A stretch of 64,000 bases of DNA, taken from positions 62,001 through 126,000 of the forward strand of contig NZ_ATDN01000067.1 in the NCBI RefSeq assembly GCF_004014805.1, given 5' to 3'. Source of the stretch: Mycolicibacterium elephantis DSM 44368. Lineage in GTDB: Bacteria > Actinomycetota > Actinomycetes > Mycobacteriales > Mycobacteriaceae. Every line of letters begins with the position of its first letter. Position 1 is the stretch's first letter. The position numbers and the translations under genes were made by a program. The notes below the pieces were generated by a model, which saw nothing but the letters and a program-made list of their open reading frames with translations, had not been told where the DNA came from and did not search any database. Of this stretch, positions 58,432-64,000 are shown one piece after another.

Positions 58432-59670
58432 ATGACTGCTGATGGTGACTTAAATGCGCGCACTGACCGCTACGGGGTGCTGCTCACGCAGGGAACTTTT
58501 TACACGACCGGCATGCAACTGGCGAACATCGCGGTTGTGCTGCCGTTTATCTGTGCGCACCACGGAAATCTGTTGGCCGCGGCGTTGGTGTTCCCCGCAT
58601 ACAGCCTTGGTGCGATTCTCGGAAACTCGATATCGCCGGTTGTTCTGGAACGCTCGCGGCACCTGAGACATCTCGTCCTGGTGGCGACCTCGTTGACCAC
58701 AGCGGCATTGTTAATGGTCAACGGGCTGGCGGCCGTGACGGGATCGAGGATAGGACCGATATTTCTGACCACATCGGTGGCGCTCGGTATTGCCAGCGGG
58801 ATATCGAAAATTGCTTTCTCCGATGTGTTGTCCAGCAAATTGAACGAAATTCGCCGCGGCGATCTGATACTCAATCAAAGTGCTGTTGGGGCGGTGGTCG
58901 CCATTCTGGCCGCCGTTATGCTGCTACCGATTCTGGAAAGCAAGGACCCACTCACCGGCCATATCGACCTGCTATGGCTGGGCACCGCAGGATTGGTGGC
59001 CGCCGCGGTAACCAGCATCTTCATCGGACCCATTCATTCTCATTCGGCGCGGGCGGCTCGCCGGTTACGCGAAATTTATCGAGAAGGCCTCTCCATCGCC
59101 CGCAGCCACGATTGGTTTCGCCGGTACGTCGCCGTCCAATTGTTGTTCGTGCCGATCAGTCTGGGCGCGACGTTCTACAGCCTGCATACGGCCGAAGATC
59201 ACGCCGACGACGCCGGCACCCTGCACATCCTGGTGATCGCCACCAGCGCCGGGCTGATCGTCGGCGCGGTCCTGTGGAGTTTCGTGCACCGCAGCAGGTT
59301 CGCGGCGCGCGGGATGCTGGTCGCCAGCGTGCTGGTCAGTTCCAGCGCAGCGGTGCTCTGTATCGTCGGCGAGGCGATCGACGCCTGGTCCGAGCCGTGG
59401 ATGCACGGCGTCGTGATCCTGATGGCGACGGTGGCCAACCAGGCGATCCTCACCGCCGCGACCACGTGGATCAACATCTTCGCCACCGAACACCAGCGCG
59501 CGACCTTGATGGGATTCTCCGCCGTGCTTGTCGCCATCGCCACCGCCGCGCTCGGCGCCGTGCTGGGCGGAATCGCCCAGGGCTCCTCTGCGATCTGGCC
59601 GGTCGTGATCGTGCTGCTGTTGAACCTGGCGGCGTTGCCTGCCGCGCTGCGCGCACCGATGCGGGCGTAA
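58432..59670 (+). CDS. MFS-like multidrug/metabolite transporter
   Basis: A 412-residue protein with about 12 membrane helices, among them 'MQLANIAVVLPFICAHHG', 'LVLVATSLTTAALLMVNGLA', 'IFLTTSVALGIASGISKIAF' and 'AVGAVVAILAAVMLLPIL'. It resembles MFS-type transporters but lacks a clear GxxxD(R/K)xGR loop after helix 2, so substrate and family are uncertain. The first half uses many A/T-ending codons (ATA, AAT, TTA) compared with its neighbours, and the upstream 130 bases are AT-rich. This suggests a different origin or mosaic gene. Confidence 0.7.
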   Translation: MTADGDLNARTDRYGVLLTQGTFYTTGMQLANIAVVLPFICAHHGNLLAAALVFPAYSLGAILGNSISPVVLERSRHLRHLVLVATSLTTAALLMVNGLAAVTGSRIGPIFLTTSVALGIASGISKIAFSDVLSSKLNEIRRGDLILNQSAVGAVVAILAAVMLLPILESKDPLTGHIDLLWLGTAGLVAAAVTSIFIGPIHSHSARAARRLREIYREGLSIARSHDWFRRYVAVQLLFVPISLGATFYSLHTAEDHADDAGTLHILVIATSAGLIVGAVLWSFVHRSRFAARGMLVASVLVSSSAAVLCIVGEAIDAWSEPWMHGVVILMATVANQAILTAATTWINIFATEHQRATLMGFSAVLVAIATAALGAVLGGIAQGSSAIWPVVIVLLLNLAALPAALRAPMRA

Positions 59671-59679
59671 CTCGTTTCG

Positions 59680-60738
59680 TCAGCCCAGGTGCGGGGCGGC
59701 CCTGCCGCTGATCAGCGGCAGGTCGAGATACGTGGCGATGCCGGGGGCGGCCGCGCACACCGCGGGTATGGAGTTCACACAGTGCGCGGCGGTGCCGACG
59801 ACACCGTATTCGGGGCCCTGGCCGCCGATCTCCGACTGAAAACCCTTGATGCTCACCGAGATATCGGGGTTGCCGCGCACTTCGATCTCATAGCGTTGCC
59901 CTTCGGGGCCGAACGTCCACGCCGGGTCGAGGTTGTCCTCCCCCATCAGCCAGTTCACCGTGATCCGCACGACGGGTTCACCGTCGACCAACGCCTCCCA
60001 GTGGAACTTGCGGCCCGCGACCTGGCCCGGTTCGATCTCGCCGATCGGCGACGGGATCGGCGCGGTGGCCACTGCGATCTCCTGTGACGAGCGGACTTTC
60101 GGCTCGGCACGGAACCCGATCTTGTCGACGCACATCTGGACGGCCTGGATGAAGCCACCGTCGAGCAGCTTCTGCATCGGTCCGCTGAGCGCCTTCTCGG
60201 GGACCTCGCCGAAGCCCATCACATGGCGGACCACATCGGGCGCCTCGTAAGTGCGCAGATCCGAGAACTCCTCGGCGCGAACGAACGTCACGCCGGTCGA
60301 CATGATCGAGAACATCAGCGGGAACTTCTCGCTGATGCCGCCGGGAGCGATTCCGGTGCCGTGCAGCGTTGCGTTGCCCTCCAGCGCGGCGGCTTTGAGC
60401 GGCGCGGCCTGCCGTTCGCTCGGATAGATCCAGCCAACGGGTGTCACCACGTTCTTGCCCGACCGCAACAGCGCGGCCACCTCGTCGGGGTTGGGGAGCA
60501 GCGGGGCGTAGACGACCGCGTCGGCGTCGAGAGCGAGGATGTCGTCGATGCTGTTGGTGGCCGTGACGCCCAGCGGTTCGGCACCGGGCCCGTCGATGAT
60601 TTCGCCGACGTCTTTGCCCGCCTTCTCCGGTGAGTGCACCCAGCAGCCCGCGAGTTCGAGGTCGGGGTGCTCGAGCACACCCCTGATGGCCGCGACGCCG
60701 ACCCCGCCGGTGGCCCACTGCACGACCCGCAACCCCAT
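59680..60738 (-). CDS. DapB-like NAD(P)-dependent oxidoreductase (Rv1059-like)
   Basis: A 352-residue protein with an N-terminal Rossmann fold, 'VVQWATGGVGVAAIRGVL', like dihydrodipicolinate reductase and 2,4-diaminopentanoate dehydrogenase. 'YAPLLPNPDEVAALLRSGKN' and 'GTGIAPGGISEKFPLMFS' are typical of mycobacterial members. It lacks the dapB catalytic HH motif, so it is not the lysine pathway enzyme; the substrate is unknown. Length is near Rv1059 (354). It is divergent from the lipid-transfer thiolase across about 150 bases that include a family B hairpin. Confidence 0.84.
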   Translation of the reverse strand: MGLRVVQWATGGVGVAAIRGVLEHPDLELAGCWVHSPEKAGKDVGEIIDGPGAEPLGVTATNSIDDILALDADAVVYAPLLPNPDEVAALLRSGKNVVTPVGWIYPSERQAAPLKAAALEGNATLHGTGIAPGGISEKFPLMFSIMSTGVTFVRAEEFSDLRTYEAPDVVRHVMGFGEVPEKALSGPMQKLLDGGFIQAVQMCVDKIGFRAEPKVRSSQEIAVATAPIPSPIGEIEPGQVAGRKFHWEALVDGEPVVRITVNWLMGEDNLDPAWTFGPEGQRYEIEVRGNPDISVSIKGFQSEIGGQGPEYGVVGTAAHCVNSIPAVCAAAPGIATYLDLPLISGRAAPHLG

Positions 60739-60793
60739 GACGCCTCCTGACAAAACTAGAACACGTTCTACTCTTTGTACCCTGCTTCCCGGC

Positions 60794-60849
60794 CAGCAGA
60801 CGCAAAGTCGCACTTTTCGTGCCGAGAATGGACGACTTTGCGTCTTCTC
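60794..60849. repeat. Family B hairpin, copy B3, in divergent promoter
   Basis: Arms GCAGACGCAAAGTCG and CGACTTTGCGTCTTC pair over 15 bp with one mismatch, with an inner hairpin GCAC-TTTTC-GTGC. Unlike copies B1 and B2 it lies between divergent genes (60738 and 60891), 42 bases upstream of the ltp1 start, where it would be in a promoter or leader rather than a terminator. Confidence 0.7.
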
Positions 60850-60890
60850 CTGCGATTAGGGTGTGCAGAGCGCAGCGAAAGGAACGTGGA

Positions 60891-62093
60891 ATGGCCACCG
60901 CAGGAAAGAACAAGGTCTACGTCGTCGGCGTGGGGATGACGAAGTTCGAGAAGCCCGGGCGTCGTGAGGGCTGGGACTACCCCCAGATGGCCATGGAGTC
61001 GGGCACCAAGGCACTCGAGGACGCGGGCATCGACTATTCGGAGGTCCAGCAGGGCTTCGTCGGCTACGTCGCAGGCGACTCGACGTCGGGCAACCGGGCG
61101 CTCTACGAGCTCGGCATGACCGGCATCCCGATCGCCAACGTGAACAACAACTGTTCGACGGGTTCCACGGCGCTGTTCCTTGCCGCGCAGACGATCCGCG
61201 GCGGGCTGGCCGACTGCGTGATCGCGCTCGGCTTCGAGAAGATGCAGCCCGGCGCGCTGAAGGGCGGCTACGAGGACCGTGAGTCGCCGATGGGCAAGCA
61301 CGTCAAGGCGATGGCCGAGATCGACGAGTTCGCTTTTCCGGTGGCGCCGTGGATGTTCGGTGCGGCCGGGCGCGAACACATGCGTCAACATGGCAGCACC
61401 GCCGAACATTTCGCGAAGATCGGGCTGAAGAACCACAAGCACTCGGTGAACAACCCGTACGCGCAGTTCCAGGAGGAGTACACCCTCGAGGACATCCTGG
61501 CGGCGAAGATGATCTCCGATCCGCTGACCAAGCTGCAGTGCTCACCGACCTCCGACGGTTCGGGCGCGGCGATCGTGGCCAGTGAGGCATTCGTGGACAA
61601 GCACAACCTGGCCGGCCAGGCCGTGGAGATCGTCGGCCAGGCGATGACCACCGACTTCCAGTCCAGCTTCGACGGCTCGGCCAAGAACCTCATCGGCTAC
61701 GACATGAACGTGCAAGCCGCACAACAGGTTTACGAGCAGTCCGGGCTCGGGCCCGCCGACTTCCAGGTGATCGAGTTGCACGACTGCTTCTCGGCCAACG
61801 AGCTGCTGCTCTACGAGGCGCTGGGGCTGTGCGCCGAGGGCGAGGCGCCGAAGCTGATCGACAACAACGACACCACCTACGGCGGGCGCTGGGTGGTCAA
61901 CCCGTCGGGCGGGCTGATCTCCAAGGGTCATCCGCTGGGCGCGACGGGCCTGGCGCAGTGTGCCGAGTTGACGTGGCAGCTGCGGGGCACCGCCGACAAG
62001 CGCCAGGTCGACGGTGTCAATGCCGCGCTGCAGCACAACATCGGGCTCGGCGGCGCCGCGGTCGTGACCGCATATCAGCGCGCCGAGCGCTGA
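60891..62093 (+). CDS. ltp1: Lipid-transfer protein/thiolase-like (Ltp1, Rv2790c-like)
   Basis: A 400-residue SCP-x thiolase-type protein that lacks the C-terminal SCP2 domain. The nucleophile region is 'NVNNNCSTGSTALFLAAQTI' (Cys), the His in 'SGGLISKGHPLGATGLAQ', and 'ELHDCFSANELLLYEALG' is the middle conserved block. Members of this group are called lipid-transfer or steroid/acyl-CoA thiolases and act in sterol or fatty acid degradation. ATG 60891 is preceded by 'GAAAGGAACGTGGA'. A family B hairpin lies upstream. Confidence 0.9.
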   Translation: MATAGKNKVYVVGVGMTKFEKPGRREGWDYPQMAMESGTKALEDAGIDYSEVQQGFVGYVAGDSTSGNRALYELGMTGIPIANVNNNCSTGSTALFLAAQTIRGGLADCVIALGFEKMQPGALKGGYEDRESPMGKHVKAMAEIDEFAFPVAPWMFGAAGREHMRQHGSTAEHFAKIGLKNHKHSVNNPYAQFQEEYTLEDILAAKMISDPLTKLQCSPTSDGSGAAIVASEAFVDKHNLAGQAVEIVGQAMTTDFQSSFDGSAKNLIGYDMNVQAAQQVYEQSGLGPADFQVIELHDCFSANELLLYEALGLCAEGEAPKLIDNNDTTYGGRWVVNPSGGLISKGHPLGATGLAQCAELTWQLRGTADKRQVDGVNAALQHNIGLGGAAVVTAYQRAER

Positions 62094-62111
62094 TGAGGGA
62101 TCATTGAACCC

Positions 62112-62429
62112 ATGCGGACCACATGGATCCTTGCCGGGGCTGCCGCCGTCGCGTACGCGGCGATCGCCGCACCTGCCGGCGTCGCGGCGGCCGACGACGG
62201 CGATTCGGCCCAGGAAGTGATCAACAAGCTGCAGGACCGGGGCTACAACGTCACGATCGACAAGATCGGCACCGCCCCGATGTCGGAATGCGTGGTCACC
62301 AGCGTCCGCAACCCGCAGGAGTTCACGCAGCTGATGCCGCTGCTCGGCGGTCGAAACGACGGCGTGCTCTTTCCGGTCACCATCAGCCAGCCGATCTCGG
62401 TGTCGCTGGACTGCCGCCGCCATCAGTGA
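62112..62429 (+). CDS. Small exported protein, paralogue of the gene at 62483
   Basis: A 105-residue protein with a signal peptide ('MRTTWILAGAAAVAYAAIAA', cut near 'GVAAADD'). The mature part 'EVINKLQDRGYNVTIDKIG' with Cys in 'MSECVVTSVRN' and near the end ('SVSLDCRRHQ') is typical of a small mycobacterial exported family. Two Cys could form a disulfide. It starts 18 bases after ltp1 and may be co-transcribed. It is convergent with its paralogue and separated from it by hairpin A3. Function is unknown. Confidence 0.82.
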   Translation: MRTTWILAGAAAVAYAAIAAPAGVAAADDGDSAQEVINKLQDRGYNVTIDKIGTAPMSECVVTSVRNPQEFTQLMPLLGGRNDGVLFPVTISQPISVSLDCRRHQ

Positions 62430-62434
62430 TTTGG

Positions 62435-62469
62435 GCGTAGTTGGTCACGTTGAGCGTGACCAACTACGC
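62435..62469. terminator. Family A hairpin, copy A3
   Basis: Arms GCGTAGTTGGTCACG and CGTGACCAACTACGC pair perfectly over 15 bp with a TTGAG loop. It lies between the two convergent exported paralogues (stops at 62429 and 62483). It is the most perfect copy of family A. Confidence 0.85.
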
Positions 62470-62482
62470 CCTGATCGCTGGG

Positions 62483-62773
62483 TCAGCGCCGTGAACAGTC
62501 GGCCGTGACGGTGATGGACCGCTCGGTGACCACCTGAACCAGGTCGTCACCGCGACGCACCAATTCCGTTCGCTCCCTTGGCTTCCGGATGTCGGTGATC
62601 ACGCATTCGTCCAGCGATGCGCTGCCGATCTTGTTGACCTTCACGTCGAAACCCTGCGCCTCCAGGGTGGCGATGGTCAGCTCCGCCGATTCGGCCGCCG
62701 CCGCGACGGGCACGGCAATCGTTCCGCAGACCGCCGCGGCGATCCCGGCCAGTACCAACAGCGTTGCGCGCAT
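62483..62773 (-). CDS. Small exported protein, paralogue of the gene at 62112
   Basis: A 96-residue protein with signal peptide 'MRATLLVLAGIAAAVCGTIA' and mature part 'ELTIATLEAQGFDVKVNKIG', with 'DECVITDIRKPRE' and 'SITVTADCSRR'. Aligned with its neighbour the pattern is L-x-x-x-G-(Y/F)-(N/D)-V-x-(I/V)-(D/N)-K-I-G-x-A-x-(M/L)-x-E-C-V-(V/I)-T, with matching C-terminal Cys. Transcription runs from the beta-propeller side. Two short hairpins (62792-62817 and 62816-62840) lie upstream. Confidence 0.82.
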   Translation of the reverse strand: MRATLLVLAGIAAAVCGTIAVPVAAAAESAELTIATLEAQGFDVKVNKIGSASLDECVITDIRKPRERTELVRRGDDLVQVVTERSITVTADCSRR

Positions 62774-62791
62774 GGCCGCGCCCCTTTCCCT

Positions 62792-62840
62792 CGGTGAAGA
62801 CCCCGGTGGCCTTCACCGCGGTTCAACGGGGCAACCGCGG
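62792..62840. terminator. Pair of hairpins between beta-propeller and small gene
   Basis: GGTGAAGACC pairs with GGCCTTCACC (one mismatch) at 62792-62817, and CCGCGGTT pairs exactly with AACCGCGG at 62816-62840. Both lie in the gap between two minus-strand genes and could terminate the beta-propeller transcript, though neither has a U-tract. Confidence 0.55.
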
Positions 62841-62913
62841 AAGAGGTTCAACGCCTCGGCGAAAAAATTTCAGGGCACGCCCCTGGGCAGGCCCCCTGGG
62901 CGCGCTGCCGGGG

Positions 62914-63981
62914 CTAGACGGTGGCCGGTTCCAGCTCGGGAACGTCGGGCACCACGATCGGATCGGTGGCCACGAAGTCCGAGTACATCAGCGGCGCGGC
63001 GGTCGCGACGGCATAGGTGGTGACGACGCCGGTGTAGTCGGCGACGTGCAGCCGGCCACCGGCGGCCTCCACCGCGACGCCCGACGGGCGAGCGCCCACC
63101 GTGATCGTGTCGATGACCTTGTGGGTGAGCGTGCACAGCACCGCGACCCGGTCGTAGTCGACAACGTATGCGCGGGCCTTGTCCGTGCCCATGATCAGCT
63201 GGGTCGGCGCACCGCCGAGTTGCATGGTTCCGGTGATCCGGCCAGTGGCCAGCGCGATCACGTGGACGACGCCACCGCGGGCACGGTCGGACGTCAGCAC
63301 ATAGGCCGTGCCGTCGGCGACGGCGATGCCGCGGATCGGGGCGCCGATCTGCACGGCGCGCTCGACGCGCGCGGTCTCCACGTTGACGATGACCAGCGCG
63401 CTGCCGCGTGCGTCGGTGGTGCCCACGTACAGGCGCTTACCGGTGGCGTCGAGCGCGACGGCGTCGATGCCGATACCCGCTCCGGTGGCGACGTCGATCG
63501 TGCCCATCCGCTCCGCGGGCACGTCGATGACGGCGACGTCGGCATAGCCGTCACCGGTCCGGCCGGCGAACACCCGCTTGCCATCGGGGCTGACGGTCAG
63601 CGCCGTGACGCTGAAGGCGAGGTCGTAGGTCGCGATCACGCTCTTGGTGGTGAGGTCGACCACCGCGATCTCGTCATGCGTCCACGAGGAGGTGCTGACA
63701 TAGGCCCGATCGTCGGCGACGGCGACCGCGACCGGCTCGCCGGGCAACGCGATGATGCTCTGCACCGCCACCCTGGCGGCATCGAGCACCGCAATGCTGT
63801 CGTCGCCGTAGTTGGCGGCGACGATCACACCATCGGCCGCGGCGATATCACCGATCGGACCGCGGCGCACCGCCACCGATCCCACCAAGCTGACATCCGG
63901 GCCGCCGTGAACACCTTCTTTCACTTCCGAACCAGAAGTCTTCGCCTGCATCACAGGCGCCACAACGTTAGCCATTCGCAT
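62914..63981 (-). CDS. Beta-propeller protein (Rv1057-like)
   Basis: A 355-residue protein made of repeated blades in the style of YncE/Vgb propellers: 'VIVAANYGDDSIAVLDAARV', 'RAYVSTSSWTHDEIAVVDLT', 'KRVFAGRTGDGYADVAVIDV', 'KRLYVGTTDARGSALVIVNV' and 'GRLHVADYTGVVTTYAVAT'. About seven blades fit. It corresponds in position to Rv1057, the beta-propeller of M. tuberculosis regulated by MprAB and TrcR under envelope stress. No signal peptide is seen. ATG 63981 is preferred as GGAGGT lies five bases upstream; ATG 63975 is next. Upstream regulatory sites would lie beyond the window. Confidence 0.85.
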   Translation of the reverse strand: MRMANVVAPVMQAKTSGSEVKEGVHGGPDVSLVGSVAVRRGPIGDIAAADGVIVAANYGDDSIAVLDAARVAVQSIIALPGEPVAVAVADDRAYVSTSSWTHDEIAVVDLTTKSVIATYDLAFSVTALTVSPDGKRVFAGRTGDGYADVAVIDVPAERMGTIDVATGAGIGIDAVALDATGKRLYVGTTDARGSALVIVNVETARVERAVQIGAPIRGIAVADGTAYVLTSDRARGGVVHVIALATGRITGTMQLGGAPTQLIMGTDKARAYVVDYDRVAVLCTLTHKVIDTITVGARPSGVAVEAAGGRLHVADYTGVVTTYAVATAAPLMYSDFVATDPIVVPDVPELEPATV

Positions 63982-64000
63982 TCGGTACCTCCGCCGGTCT

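Overview
The window is high-GC chromosomal DNA from a mycobacterium, most likely an environmental or fast-growing Mycolicibacterium. The evidence is mycothiol S-conjugate amidase, DesA2-type acyl-ACP desaturase, the LpqV lipoprotein, the proline-rich RDD protein Pra, DosR-type dormancy genes, a glycine-rich PGRS protein, and a gene order that (from memory) follows Mycobacterium tuberculosis Rv1101c down to Rv1057 with local insertions. No tRNA, rRNA, insertion sequence, phage or CRISPR array was seen. The species cannot be named from the sequence.

Layout. 0-6 kb: a DUF5994 fragment, a truncated and frameshifted HAD phosphatase, a frameshifted formylglycine-generating enzyme, then an alcohol dehydrogenase, an SRPBCC protein and two overlapping SDR oxidoreductases. 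4.9-10 kb: conserved core (AI-2E exporter, dienelactone hydrolase, DUF4245, glpX, fumC). 10-22 kb: an accessory block between fumC and phoH2. It holds three tandem-domain universal stress proteins, ferredoxin fdxA, a fused phosphotransferase/ATPase and an Acg-type nitroreductase, which are the classic DosR dormancy set. Four promoters carry DosR-like palindromes, three of them as pairs 22-23 bp apart. Two 920-residue LuxR-family ATPase regulators follow in tandem. 22-36 kb: phoH2 with a small overlapping upstream ORF, desA2, glyA, a DUF885 metallopeptidase, coaA, small membrane proteins, a short-chain cis-prenyl synthase, trhA, a DUF255 thioredoxin protein and mca.

36-53 kb: DUF4307, greA, a GOLPH3-like protein, metB, an acyl-CoA dehydrogenase, two proline-rich membrane proteins, cbs, lipU, an SGNH esterase, a thiolase, a broken DUF559 gene, a BI-1 protein, echA9/echA8 and an alpha/beta hydrolase. 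metB and cbs are the two transsulfuration enzymes. 52.7-53.7 kb: a cysteine dioxygenase and rhodanese operon preceded by an 11-residue ORF with two adjacent Cys codons, which looks like a cysteine-responsive translational attenuator. 54-64 kb: a secreted PGRS protein without a PE domain, lpqV, two patatin-like proteins, an MFS-like transporter, a DapB-like oxidoreductase, a lipid-transfer thiolase, two convergent paralogous small exported proteins, and an Rv1057-like beta-propeller.

The least explained structure is a set of long intergenic hairpins that fall into at least four sequence families (A-D), with ten copies in 64 kb, mostly between convergent genes. They behave like bidirectional terminators, but the arms and loops are conserved between copies, which suggests a dispersed repeat.
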